Below, piece by piece: positions 10,529 through 18,786 of a stretch of DNA of 58,348 nucleotides. The notes beneath the pieces are model-generated. The model searched no databases. It was not told the origin of the DNA and was given only the letters and a program-made list of their open reading frames with translations. How positions within the stretch are numbered: the first letter of the stretch is position 1; every line of letters begins with the position of its first letter. The stretch lies in NCBI GenBank assembly GCA_002719315.1, contig PBHD01000004.1, positions 63,229 through 121,576 of the forward strand, given 5' to 3'. The position numbers were made by a program, and so were the translations under genes. The DNA is from Flavobacteriaceae bacterium. GTDB lineage: Bacteria; Bacteroidota; Bacteroidia; Flavobacteriales; Flavobacteriaceae.

Positions 10529-11156
10529 ACTCCATCTTTTCTTTACTTATAGGATGGTCTATAATAAGCTTATATGAATGAAGTCCAATATAGCCCAGAT
10601 CATTTGATCTTTTTGAACCATATTTTAAATCTCCCATTACAGGAAAACCAATCTTACTTAATTGAGATCTAATTTGATGATGCCTTCCAGTTTCTAATTC
10701 AATTTCTAAAATTGAGTAATTAATTAGTTTTTTTACTTTTTTATAATGAAGAATTCCTTTTTTACTATTATTAACTTTTTTATCATATGAAAAAGATTTG
10801 TTTTTAAGCTTTTTTCTTAATAACCAGTGTTCCAAAGATCCTATTTCATTTGGAAATTTATTAGAAACAATTGCAAGATATTTTTTTTTAGTTATTCTGT
10901 TTTTAAATTGATTGTTTAATCTTTTAAGAGCTTTTGAGGTTTTTGCGAAAATAACTACACCACTTGTTGGTCTATCAATTCTATGAATTACCCCAAGAAA
11001 AACATTTCCGACTTTAAGATATTTTTTTTTTAAATACTTTTTAATTTTATCAACTAAAGAAATATCTTTTGTTTTATCATTTTGAACTAATTCACCATAT
11101 TTTTTATTTATAACAATTATATGGTTGTCTTCAAAAATGATTTGATTAAGATTCAC
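10476..11156 (-). CDS. RluA-family RNA pseudouridine synthase
   Basis: Isomerises uridine to pseudouridine in rRNA or tRNA. The 226-residue protein has the catalytic-aspartate motif HRIDRPTSGVVIFAKT at about residues 58-73 and the downstream ETGRHHQIRSQL and GDLKYGS segments of the RluA/RluC/RluD group. It lacks an N-terminal S4 domain and starts directly with the catalytic domain, as in short RluA-like members. The target uridine cannot be told from sequence. It lies 9 bases downstream of panB, a likely co-transcribed pair, and its 3' end overlaps the gene at 8942 on the opposite strand by 53 bases. Confidence 0.9.
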   Translation of the reverse strand: MNLNQIIFEDNHIIVINKKYGELVQNDKTKDISLVDKIKKYLKKKYLKVGNVFLGVIHRIDRPTSGVVIFAKTSKALKRLNNQFKNRITKKKYLAIVSNKFPNEIGSLEHWLLRKKLKNKSFSYDKKVNNSKKGILHYKKVKKLINYSILEIELETGRHHQIRSQLSKIGFPVMGDLKYGSKRSNDLGYIGLHSYKLIIDHPISKEKMEFIASIPTYGIWRNVLFD

Positions 11157-11165
11157 TAAAATAAA

Positions 11166-11978
11166 TTAGTATTGTTCATCACTATTAGGAAAAGAGGAAT
11201 TTTTAACATCTTTAGTATATTCTTTTACAGCATGATCTATTTTTTCACTGAGATTTAAATATCTTCTTAAAAACCTTGGATTAAATTTTTGAGTCATACC
11301 AAGAAAGTCATGAAGAACAAGAACTTGTCCATCGACATTTTTTCCTGCTCCAATTCCAATTACTGGAATTTTTATTGATCTAGAAATTTCAGTAGCTAGA
11401 GTTGCAGGTATTTTTTCAAGAACAATAGCAAAACAACCTATTTCTTCTAATTTTTTGGCATCTTTTATTAATTCATTAGCCTCTTTTTTCTCTTTAGCTC
11501 GAACATTATATGTTCCAAATTTATATATTGATTGAGGAGTTAGCCCTAAATGCCCCATCACAGGAATACCAGCTTGAAGAATTCTTTCAATTGATTCAAC
11601 AACTTGACTTCCACCTTCTAATTTTACTGCATGAGCTCCTGATTCTTTCATAATTTTTATTGCTGACTTAAGTGCTTCCTTTGAGTCAGATTGATATGTT
11701 CCAAAAGGTAAATCGACAACAACTAATGCTCTTTTTACAGCTCTAATAACACTTCTTGCATGATATATTATTTGTTCTAAAGTAATTGGCAGAGTTGTTT
11801 CGTGACCAGCCATAACATTTGAAGCAGAGTCTCCAACTAGAATAACATCTATTCCTGCTTTATCAATAATTCCAGCAAGTGTGAAATCATAAGCTGTTAG
11901 CATTGCTATTTTTTCACCAGAAATTTTCATTTCAGATAAAGTATTTGTTGTAATTCTTTTATAATCTTTAGAACTCAT
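11166..11978 (-). CDS. panB: 3-methyl-2-oxobutanoate hydroxymethyltransferase
   Basis: Transfers a hydroxymethyl group from methylene-tetrahydrofolate to 2-oxoisovalerate to make ketopantoate, the first committed step of pantothenate synthesis. It thus draws on the valine/leucine precursor pool made by the genes at the left of the window. The 270-residue length is normal. Conserved stretches are [46 protein letters not shown] and the [17 protein letters not shown] active-site region. It is transcribed divergently from dnaK and is followed closely by the pseudouridine synthase gene. Confidence 0.96.
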   Translation of the reverse strand: MSSKDYKRITTNTLSEMKISGEKIAMLTAYDFTLAGIIDKAGIDVILVGDSASNVMAGHETTLPITLEQIIYHARSVIRAVKRALVVVDLPFGTYQSDSKEALKSAIKIMKESGAHAVKLEGGSQVVESIERILQAGIPVMGHLGLTPQSIYKFGTYNVRAKEKKEANELIKDAKKLEEIGCFAIVLEKIPATLATEISRSIKIPVIGIGAGKNVDGQVLVLHDFLGMTQKFNPRFLRRYLNLSEKIDHAVKEYTKDVKNSSFPNSDEQY

Positions 11979-12028
11979 TTATTTAATTTAATTTGCTAAA
12001 ATTAATATTTTATTATTAAGTAATATTT

Positions 12029-12070
12029 CTGTCATAGTGTCAGTTTATTTTTTTTGGCATAATGCTTGAC
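12029..12070 (+). promoter_or_regulatory. Sigma-54-like dnaK promoter with upstream dyad
   Basis: TGGCATAATGCTTGA (12055-12069) fits the sigma-54 consensus TGGCAYRNNNNTTGC except for the last base shown, with the diagnostic 10-base spacing between the GG and the -12 G. Immediately upstream, CTGTCATAGTGTCAG (12029-12043) is an imperfect dyad, with arms CTGTCA and TGTCAG pairing at five of six positions, followed by a T-rich stretch. The arrangement suggests an activator or repressor site next to a -24/-12 promoter. rpoN itself is not in the window, so the call is inference. Confidence 0.5.
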
Positions 12071-12093
12071 ATTATATATAAAAAAATGAAATT

Positions 12094-14013
12094 ATGAGTA
12101 AAATAATTGGAATAGACTTAGGAACCACAAATTCATGCGTTTCTGTTATGGAAGGAAAAGAACCTGTAGTTATACCAAATGCCGAGGGCAAAAGAACTAC
12201 ACCCTCAGTAATTGCATTTGTAGAGGGTGGAGAAATTAAAGTTGGAGATCCTGCAAAAAGGCAGGCTGTTACAAACCCTACTAAAACTATTGCTTCTATT
12301 AAGAGATTTATGGGAAATAAGTTTTCTGAATCTAAAAATGATGTTTCTAATGTAGCTTACAAAGTTGTAAAGGGAGATAATGATACACCAAGAGTTGATA
12401 TTGATGGGAGATTATACACTCCTCAGGAATTATCTGCAATGACATTACAAAAAATGAAAAAAACAGCTGAAGATTATTTAGGTCAAAGTGTTTCAGAGGC
12501 TGTAATTACTGTACCTGCTTATTTTAATGATTCTCAAAGACAAGCAACTAAAGAAGCAGGTGAAATTGCTGGATTAAAAGTTCAACGAATTATAAATGAG
12601 CCAACGGCCGCTGCTCTGGCATATGGTTTAGACAAAGGAACATCAGATAAAAAAATTGCTGTATATGACTTAGGAGGAGGAACTTTTGATATTTCAATAT
12701 TAGAATTAGGAGATGGAGTTTTTGAAGTATTATCAACTAATGGTGACACTCATCTTGGAGGAGATGATTTCGATCAAGTTATAATTAATTTTTTAGCTGA
12801 AGAATTTATAAAAAATGAATCAATAGATTTAAGAAAAGACCCTATGGCTTTACAGAGGTTGAAAGAAGCTGCAGAAAAAGCTAAAATTGAACTTTCTTCA
12901 TCAAAACAAACAGAAATAAATCTTCCATATGTTACTGCAACTGATTCAGGACCAAAACATCTTGTTACAACACTAACAAGAGCAAATTTTGAAAAATTAG
13001 CTGATGATTTGGTAAAAAGATCGATGTCTCCAGTAAAAAAAGCTTTAGATGATGCTAGTTTATCTAAGTCTGATATAGATGAAGTTATTTTAGTCGGAGG
13101 TTCTACTAGGATTCCTATAATTCAAGGTGAAGTGGAAAAGTTTTTTGGAAAACAACCCTCTAAAGGTGTAAACCCTGACGAGGTTGTTGCAATTGGCGCA
13201 GCAATTCAAGGAGGTGTTTTAACAGGAGATGTTAAAGATGTTCTTCTATTAGATGTTACACCTTTATCTCTTGGCATCGAGACAATGGGAGGAGTTATGA
13301 CTAAATTAATTGAATCAAATACTACAATACCATCAAAAAAATCTCAAATTTTTTCAACAGCAGCTGATAATCAGCCTTCAGTTGAAATTCATGTTTTACA
13401 AGGGGAAAGGTCTATGGCAGGAGATAATAAAACAATTGGAAGATTTCATCTAGATGGAATTCCACCTGCTCCAAGAGGAACACCTCAAATTGAAGTTACA
13501 TTTGATATTGATGCAAATGGTATAATTAAAGTTAGTGCTTCTGATAAAGCTACTGGGAAGTCTCAAGATATTAGGATTGAAGCCTCATCTGGTTTAACTG
13601 AAGAAGAAATCGAAAAAATGAAAAAAGAAGCAGAAGCCAACGCGGATGCAGATAAAAAAGCTAAAGAAGAAGTTGATAAATTTAATTCTGCCGATCAAAT
13701 GATTTTCCAAACTGAAAATCAATTAAAAGAATTTGGAGATAAATTATCTGCAGATAAGAAAAAACCTATAGAAGATGCTTTAAAATCTTTAAAAAAGGCT
13801 CATGAATCAAAAAATATGAAAGAAATTGATTCAGCTATGGAAGTTATTAATGAAGCATGGAAAAATGCCTCTGAGGAAATGTATAAAGCTCAGGCTAATG
13901 CCCAAGCATCTAATTCATCAAAATCTAAAGGAGATTCAAAGTCCAAATCAACTAAAAAAACAAAAGATGATGGAGACAATGTTCAAGATGTAGATTTTGA
14001 AGAAGTAAAATAA
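12094..14013 (+). CDS. dnaK: Chaperone DnaK (Hsp70)
   Basis: ATP-dependent cytoplasmic chaperone that works with DnaJ and GrpE. The 639-residue length is normal. It shows the N-terminal phosphate loop [16 protein letters not shown], the adenosine-site motifs [14 protein letters not shown] and [11 protein letters not shown], the linker [19 protein letters not shown] near residue 390, and the substrate-binding beta domain with [10 protein letters not shown] helical lid and a Lys/Ser-rich disordered tail ending in [11 protein letters not shown] follow. It stands alone, without grpE or dnaJ beside it, between a sigma-54-like promoter and a strong terminator, so it is probably monocistronic and stress-regulated. 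Confidence 0.98.
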   Translation: MSKIIGIDLGTTNSCVSVMEGKEPVVIPNAEGKRTTPSVIAFVEGGEIKVGDPAKRQAVTNPTKTIASIKRFMGNKFSESKNDVSNVAYKVVKGDNDTPRVDIDGRLYTPQELSAMTLQKMKKTAEDYLGQSVSEAVITVPAYFNDSQRQATKEAGEIAGLKVQRIINEPTAAALAYGLDKGTSDKKIAVYDLGGGTFDISILELGDGVFEVLSTNGDTHLGGDDFDQVIINFLAEEFIKNESIDLRKDPMALQRLKEAAEKAKIELSSSKQTEINLPYVTATDSGPKHLVTTLTRANFEKLADDLVKRSMSPVKKALDDASLSKSDIDEVILVGGSTRIPIIQGEVEKFFGKQPSKGVNPDEVVAIGAAIQGGVLTGDVKDVLLLDVTPLSLGIETMGGVMTKLIESNTTIPSKKSQIFSTAADNQPSVEIHVLQGERSMAGDNKTIGRFHLDGIPPAPRGTPQIEVTFDIDANGIIKVSASDKATGKSQDIRIEASSGLTEEEIEKMKKEAEANADADKKAKEEVDKFNSADQMIFQTENQLKEFGDKLSADKKKPIEDALKSLKKAHESKNMKEIDSAMEVINEAWKNASEEMYKAQANAQASNSSKSKGDSKSKSTKKTKDDGDNVQDVDFEEVK

Positions 14014-14033
14014 CTCAATTTTTAATTATATTT

Positions 14034-14061
14034 AAACCTCTAATTTTAGAGGTTTTTTTTT
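14034..14061 (+). terminator. Rho-independent terminator of dnaK
   Basis: AAACCTCTAA (14034-14043) and TTAGAGGTTT (14046-14055) form a perfect inverted repeat, giving at least 8 stem pairs and a small loop, followed by an uninterrupted T run to 14061. It lies 21 bases after the dnaK stop and 8 bases before the next start codon, so it should separate dnaK from the thioesterase gene. Confidence 0.85.
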
Positions 14062-14069
14062 ATAAATAA

Positions 14070-14489
14070 ATGGATAAAAAAGTAATTATTGAAATGTGCA
14101 ACAACATTTCAAAAAACACTTTAATAGAGACGTTAAGTATAAAATTTACTGATATTGGAGAAGATTTTGTTGAGGCAAAAATGCCAGTTAACGAATCTGT
14201 TCATCAACCTGATGGAATTCTTCACGGAGGTGCTACAGCTGCATTAGCAGAAACTGTTGGAAGTACTGCAGCATTTGTTTTATTGAAAAGAAAAGATATT
14301 GTTGTTAGAGGTATAGAAATTTCTACAAATCATTTAAAAAGTATTTCTAAAGGTGAAATTACTGCCATAGCTAAACCTATTAATCTGGGAAAAACAATTC
14401 AATTATGGGAAATAAAAATTACTGATCAAGAAGGGCAACTGATATCAATAAGTAAGTTAACAACTTATACAAGAATTAAAAAAAAATGA
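14070..14489 (+). CDS. PaaI-family hotdog thioesterase (possibly DHNA-CoA hydrolase)
   Basis: Single hotdog domain of 139 residues with the catalytic-helix motif LHGGATAALAETVGSTAA (about residues 50-67), the signature of PaaI/YdiI acyl-CoA thioesterases. In flavobacteria such proteins often sit with menaquinone genes and are thought to hydrolyse 1,4-dihydroxy-2-naphthoyl-CoA. The next gene here is a MenA-like prenyltransferase, which uses the product of that reaction, so the role is plausible. No other men gene is in the window. It starts 8 bases after the dnaK terminator, leaving little room for a promoter of its own. Family is firm, substrate is inference. Confidence 0.85.
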   Translation: MDKKVIIEMCNNISKNTLIETLSIKFTDIGEDFVEAKMPVNESVHQPDGILHGGATAALAETVGSTAAFVLLKRKDIVVRGIEISTNHLKSISKGEITAIAKPINLGKTIQLWEIKITDQEGQLISISKLTTYTRIKKK

Positions 14490-14511
14490 TGGAAGGTTTT
14501 TTATTATGAAT

Positions 14512-14519
14512 TAAATTTG
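14512..14519 (+). promoter_or_regulatory. Possible -7 element for the PAS-UbiA gene (TAAATTTG)
   Basis: Matches TAnnTTTG 30 bases before the start of the PAS-prenyltransferase gene. No clear -33 TTG is seen. It would allow expression separate from the thioesterase gene. Confidence 0.35.
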
Positions 14520-14549
14520 AAAAAAAATAATAACTAAAAAAGTATAAAA

Positions 14550-15914
14550 ATGAAAAGCGTTATAATATGTGATATGGAAGGTGTAATTCAAAATCTTAAC
14601 AAAGGTGCAGAAGAAATGTTTGGATATTCTAATTTAGAATTAGTTGGTAAAAAAAGAGTTTCTATTTTTTCTCCTGGAGAAATTGTTTTACAAAATGTTT
14701 TTGGATGGTTAAAACAGGCAAATAAAAATGGCAGTTATCAAACTAAAACAAATTTTCTTAAAAAAGATGGGACTTTATTTAATGCAAAAATAACTATAAC
14801 TCCAAATTTTTCTAATGGCAAAAATAATCCTCAAACTGGTTATTGTGGAATAACTGAAATTATTGATGAAAAAGTTAAAGTTCCAATAAAGTTTACTACA
14901 AAAATAATTAAGTTTGTTGCGATAACGAGAGCAGGATTTACCTCGGCGTCTTTATTCCCAGTATTAATTGTTGCATCTTATTTTGCTGGAATTGGAGACA
15001 ATTTATTTAATCCTTTAAGTTTAATTCTAACGTTGGTAGGAATATTTTCACTACAATTATTTTCAAATTTATATAATGATTTTTTTGATGTTAAGGATGG
15101 AACTGATGGTTTAAATGATGAGTACTTCAATGTAGGAATGAACGATCCTATATTGGAAGGCGCTCAACTTTCTGGTGGAAGTAGAGCGATAGAATTAGGA
15201 TTAACTACGTTAAAAAAAACAAAGTATTTAGCTAATATTATGTTAATATGTTCACTTGTTTCTGCTTCCTTAATTTTATTATTAAGTTATTTAAACACAA
15301 ACTCATATCAAAACGCTATTTATGTCTCAATAATAGCTGTGATAGGAATATCTTTAGGTTACTTATATACTGCAAAACCGTTAAAATTATCAGCTAGAAA
15401 GGGTTTAGGTGAGTTAACAATATTTTTAACATTTGGACCATTATTAACTTTAGGAACAGGTTTTGCTATTTCTACTGATACAATTTCTTTGTTTTCTAAT
15501 GAATTTAATAATTTAATATTTTTAGGAGTTCCAGTTGGTTTATTAACAACTAATATTTTATTTATAAATCAATTCCCAGATTATAAGTCTGATAAATTAG
15601 CGGGTAAGAACAATTTAGTTGTATTATTTGGAAAAAAATTTGCAAGATGGATTTATCTTATTTTTCTTGTATTAACATATACTTTTATGTTTTATTATGT
15701 TGATATTTTAAATGAAAATATTTCTAATTTTTCTTTAACTCTATTTTATGTTTTTAATTCTATTTTAATTGTAATTGGATTGTTTATTGTTTTACATATA
15801 TTTAAAAATTATGACAATAGATCATTAGTTAGATCTAATATAAACACAATTTATTATCAAATGCTTTTTTCAATTTTGTATATTATTATTTTAAACCCTT
15901 TTTATCTTAATTGA
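14550..15914 (+). CDS. PAS domain-UbiA prenyltransferase fusion (MenA-like)
   Basis: One uninterrupted 454-residue frame joins a cytosolic PAS sensor domain (about residues 1-112) to an integral-membrane UbiA-type prenyltransferase (about 122-454). PAS features are the opening DMEGVIQNLN, the helix NKGAEEMFGY, the strand KKDGTLFNAKITI and the closing GYCGITEIIDE. The UbiA part starts with ITRAGFTSASLFPVL and carries both diphosphate/Mg motifs, NLYNDFFDVKDGTDG and DYKSDKLAGKNNLVVLFG, plus about eight hydrophobic helices. This pattern resembles 1,4-dihydroxy-2-naphthoate prenyltransferases (MenA). Most MenA proteins have no sensor domain, so a signal-gated quinone prenylation step is conceivable. 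The next gene overlaps its stop. Substrate and PAS ligand are unknown. Confidence 0.85.
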   Translation: MKSVIICDMEGVIQNLNKGAEEMFGYSNLELVGKKRVSIFSPGEIVLQNVFGWLKQANKNGSYQTKTNFLKKDGTLFNAKITITPNFSNGKNNPQTGYCGITEIIDEKVKVPIKFTTKIIKFVAITRAGFTSASLFPVLIVASYFAGIGDNLFNPLSLILTLVGIFSLQLFSNLYNDFFDVKDGTDGLNDEYFNVGMNDPILEGAQLSGGSRAIELGLTTLKKTKYLANIMLICSLVSASLILLLSYLNTNSYQNAIYVSIIAVIGISLGYLYTAKPLKLSARKGLGELTIFLTFGPLLTLGTGFAISTDTISLFSNEFNNLIFLGVPVGLLTTNILFINQFPDYKSDKLAGKNNLVVLFGKKFARWIYLIFLVLTYTFMFYYVDILNENISNFSLTLFYVFNSILIVIGLFIVLHIFKNYDNRSLVRSNINTIYYQMLFSILYIIILNPFYLN

Positions 15915-16816
15915 AAAAAGTAAATTATTTTATTAATAGAAATAAAAAAGACCCTTTTTGGATGTACCTTCTTGGGTCTTTTGTAGTTATAATATTTAAT
16001 TTTATTGGTCAATTTCCATTAACTTATTATATAATAGAATCTAATAAATTTGATTTAAGTATTTCTGATCCACTTGAATTATTAAGAAAAATTGAAAGTA
16101 ATTTACAGTTATTATTGATATTAATTCCTTTTTTGTTTTCATTTATTGGTTTTTGGTTAATTATTAAAAAACTACATAATTCATCCTTAGTTAAAATAGC
16201 TACAATTAGAAAAAAAATTGACTTTAATAGAATTATTTTTTCTTTTGTTTTATGGGGAACATTGATAATATTTATGGTATTATTTGATTATTTTATTTAT
16301 CCTGATGATTATAAATGGAATTTTAAATTAAAAGAATTTTTAATCATGCTTCCAATAGCTTTTTTATTTATTCCAATTCAAACTAGTCTGGAAGAGTTTA
16401 TTTTTAGGGGGTATTTGATGGAAGGTTTTGCGTCTCTTTTAAAAAACTCATGGATGCCTTTAATTTTTACATCATTAATATTCGGCTTATTGCATATTTA
16501 TAATCCTGAGGTTGATAAATTAGGTCATGGCATTTTAATATATTATATAGGAACAGGTTTATTTTTAGGAGTTTTATCAATAATGGATCAAGGAATTGAA
16601 TTGTCAATAGGGTTTCATGCTGCAAATAATTTAGTAACCGCTCTTCTAGTTACCTCAACTTGGACTGTTTTTCAAACAGAGTCCATTTTAATTGACGTTT
16701 CAGAACCAAGTTTATTTTTTGAAACAGTTTTTTCATTATTAATATTGTATCCTTTATTTTTATATGTTATGTCAAGGAAGTATAATTGGAATAATTGGAA
16801 AGAAAAGATATTTTAA
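15911..16816 (+). CDS. CPBP-family intramembrane metalloprotease (Abi/Rce1-like)
   Basis: Multi-pass membrane protein of 301 residues with the three CPBP motifs: EEFIFRGYL (EExxxR), FGLLHIY, and the later GFHAANNL with its metal-binding histidine and asparagine. The family includes eukaryotic Rce1, which trims prenylated proteins, and bacterial peptide-pheromone or bacteriocin-linked proteases. The start is a TTG that overlaps the stop of the PAS-UbiA gene (TTGA), implying translational coupling with the prenyltransferase. No ATG is near. Target and cellular role are unknown. A housekeeping membrane-protein quality role is as likely as one tied to prenyl lipids. Confidence 0.88.
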   Translation: MKKVNYFINRNKKDPFWMYLLGSFVVIIFNFIGQFPLTYYIIESNKFDLSISDPLELLRKIESNLQLLLILIPFLFSFIGFWLIIKKLHNSSLVKIATIRKKIDFNRIIFSFVLWGTLIIFMVLFDYFIYPDDYKWNFKLKEFLIMLPIAFLFIPIQTSLEEFIFRGYLMEGFASLLKNSWMPLIFTSLIFGLLHIYNPEVDKLGHGILIYYIGTGLFLGVLSIMDQGIELSIGFHAANNLVTALLVTSTWTVFQTESILIDVSEPSLFFETVFSLLILYPLFLYVMSRKYNWNNWKEKIF

Positions 16817-16860
16817 TATAAATTTATTTTAATTTTAGATATTTGTTAAGTTTTTAATAT

Positions 16861-17040
16861 ATGGGATTAAATAAAAACAAAATTGTAGGCTTTGGAGCTT
16901 TAATTCTAGCTGTTATTGGAACTGCGTTAATACTTATTGGAATCCTAAAGTATAGAGATCATGCTATAGGTTTTTCAATTGCTGGAGTAGGTTTCTATGC
17001 TATTGCATGGGCATTTAATGCATTAAGAGGAAGAATATGA
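16861..17040 (+). CDS. Small two-helix membrane protein (CAL67264-like)
   Basis: An ATG-to-TGA frame of 59 codons in the gap between the CPBP protease and fumC. The peptide has a short basic start (MGLNKNKIVG), a hydrophobic helix (about residues 11-29), a short loop KYRDHAIG, a second helix (about 33-50) and a basic tail LRGRI. The layout and the ending AWAFNALRGRI resemble the small flavobacterial CAL67264 family of membrane proteins as I remember it. It is 44 bases downstream of the protease stop and could share its transcript. Function unknown. Confidence 0.72.
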   Translation: MGLNKNKIVGFGALILAVIGTALILIGILKYRDHAIGFSIAGVGFYAIAWAFNALRGRI

Positions 17041-17053
17041 TATTTTTTATTAA

Positions 17054-18448
17054 TTATTTATCTCCAATCATATCTTCAGGTCTGACCCATTTATCAAAAT
17101 CTTTTTCAGAAACATATCCTAGAAGTTTTGCAGATTCCTTTAAACTAATACCTTCATTATATGCTTTATTAGCTATTTCAGTTGATTTATAATAACCGAT
17201 TTTAGTATTTAATGCAGTTACTAGCATCAAAGAGTTTTCAACCATTTTTTTAATTTGTTTGTGATTAGGTTTTATTCCAAGAACACAATTTTTATTAAAA
17301 CTGTTAGATGAATCACCAAGTAATTGTGCTGATTCAATAATATTATTAGCCATTAAAGGTTTAAATACATTGAGTTCGAAATGACCTTGACTACCTGCAA
17401 AAGAAATCGAGGTATCATTTCCCATAATTTGAGCACAAACCATAGTTAATGCCTCACATTGAGTTGGATTTATTTTTCCCGGCATAATGGAACTTCCGGG
17501 TTCATTTGAAGGAAGAATAATTTCTCCAATTCCAGATCTTGGACCAGATGACAGCATCCTTATATCATTAGCAATTTTATAGAGAGACATTGCTATTTGT
17601 TTTAGAGCTCCATGAGTCTCAACAATTGCATCGTGAGCAGCTATTGATTCAAATTTATTTTTTGAAGTAACAAATGGTAAACCCGTAAATTTTTTAATGT
17701 AAGAAGCTACTAATTTATCATATCCTTTTGGAGTGTTAATTCCTGTACCGACAGCTGTTCCTCCTAATGCAATTTCCGATAAATGGGGTAGGGTATTTTT
17801 TAAAGCTTCAATTCCATGATCAATTTGTGAAACATATCCAGAAAATTCTTGACCTAAAGAAAGGGGAGTGGCATCCATGAAATGGGTTCTTCCAATTTTA
17901 ATTATTTTTTTGAATTCATTAGCTTTTTTATCAAAAGAATTTCTGAGATCTTCTAAAGCAGGGATTGTTAATTTAACTATTTTATTATATGTTGCAATAT
18001 GCATTGCTGTTGGAAAAGTATCGTTAGAAGATTGAGATTTATTGACATCATCATTGGGGTTAAGCATCTTTTCACCCTCACCAATTTTCTTTCCTTCAAG
18101 AATGTGAGCTCTATTTGAAATAACTTCGTTAAGATTCATATTTGTTTGGGTTCCGGATCCTGTTTGCCAAATAACTAAGGGAAAATGATTGTCTAAATTT
18201 CCGTCAACAATTTCGTCACAAACCTTAGATATTGCATTTCTTTTTTCTAAAGTCAAAATTTGTAATTCATGATTAGCATATGCAGCAGCTTTTTTTAATG
18301 TAGCGAAACCATATATTATTTCAATTGGCATAGTCGATTTATTACCAATTTTAAAGTTATTTATTGATCTTTGGGTTTGAGGACCCCAGTATGATTCAAT
18401 TGGAATTTTAACTTCTCCTAAAGTGTCTTTTTCTATTCGATATTTCAT
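17054..18448 (-). CDS. fumC: Fumarate hydratase, class II
   Basis: Iron-independent fumarase of the citric-acid cycle, interconverting fumarate and malate. The 464-residue protein has the substrate motifs [13 protein letters not shown] and [17 protein letters not shown], the catalytic-histidine segment [19 protein letters not shown] and the flexible signature loop [16 protein letters not shown]. The N-terminus [16 protein letters not shown] is typical. It converges with the small membrane gene ending at 17040. A TAnnTTTG element 17 bases upstream suggests its own promoter. Confidence 0.97.
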   Translation of the reverse strand: MKYRIEKDTLGEVKIPIESYWGPQTQRSINNFKIGNKSTMPIEIIYGFATLKKAAAYANHELQILTLEKRNAISKVCDEIVDGNLDNHFPLVIWQTGSGTQTNMNLNEVISNRAHILEGKKIGEGEKMLNPNDDVNKSQSSNDTFPTAMHIATYNKIVKLTIPALEDLRNSFDKKANEFKKIIKIGRTHFMDATPLSLGQEFSGYVSQIDHGIEALKNTLPHLSEIALGGTAVGTGINTPKGYDKLVASYIKKFTGLPFVTSKNKFESIAAHDAIVETHGALKQIAMSLYKIANDIRMLSSGPRSGIGEIILPSNEPGSSIMPGKINPTQCEALTMVCAQIMGNDTSISFAGSQGHFELNVFKPLMANNIIESAQLLGDSSNSFNKNCVLGIKPNHKQIKKMVENSLMLVTALNTKIGYYKSTEIANKAYNEGISLKESAKLLGYVSEKDFDKWVRPEDMIGDK

Positions 18449-18465
18449 TAAAAAAAGATTTTATA

Positions 18466-18473
18466 CAAAAATA
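18466..18473 (-). promoter_or_regulatory. -7 promoter element of fumC (TATTTTTG)
   Basis: TAnnTTTG match on the minus strand, 17 bases before the fumC start. A TTTG lies 13 bases further upstream (18487-18490), closer than the usual 17-20. Confidence 0.45.
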
Positions 18474-18600
18474 CAAGGTTTGATTTCAAATGATTTCATA
18501 AAAATTAAAAGATTTTTTAAAAAAATAAATTTAGTTAATAATATTTTCATCTAATAATTAAATATATTTTATAATTTTACACCTTAATAAATTAATTATT

Positions 18601-18762
18601 ATGGAGTTTGACCAGTATTTAGGTTTTTTAGCATTTTTGTCAATATTCACAATGGGATTTTGGCTTATGTTTTTTTTACTGCTTTTTGTAATTCCTTATT
18701 GGCTTTTTGGGTACTTTATTGAGCAAATTCAATTAAAGTCAAAAAAGAAACTTAAAAGATAA
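18601..18762 (+). CDS. Hypothetical 53-residue membrane protein
   Basis: ATG-to-TAA frame of 53 codons in an otherwise empty 338-bp gap between fumC and the outer-membrane receptor gene. The peptide starts MEFDQYLG, has one long or two packed hydrophobic segments rich in Phe, Leu and Trp (about residues 8-40, including VIPYWLFGYF) and ends in a strongly basic tail (KSKKKLKR). That pattern fits an inner-membrane miniprotein with a cytoplasmic C-terminus. It converges with the receptor gene. I do not recognise the family, and the short length leaves some doubt that it is translated. Confidence 0.5.
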   Translation: MEFDQYLGFLAFLSIFTMGFWLMFFLLLFVIPYWLFGYFIEQIQLKSKKKLKR

Positions 18763-18786
18763 TAGGGTACTGATTGCAGGTTTTGA

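Noticed and set aside
12086-12097. Three-codon upstream ORF (ATG AAA TTA TGA) overlapping the dnaK start
   Set aside because: Too short to judge. ATG and TGA triplets of this kind arise often by chance in AT-rich leaders.
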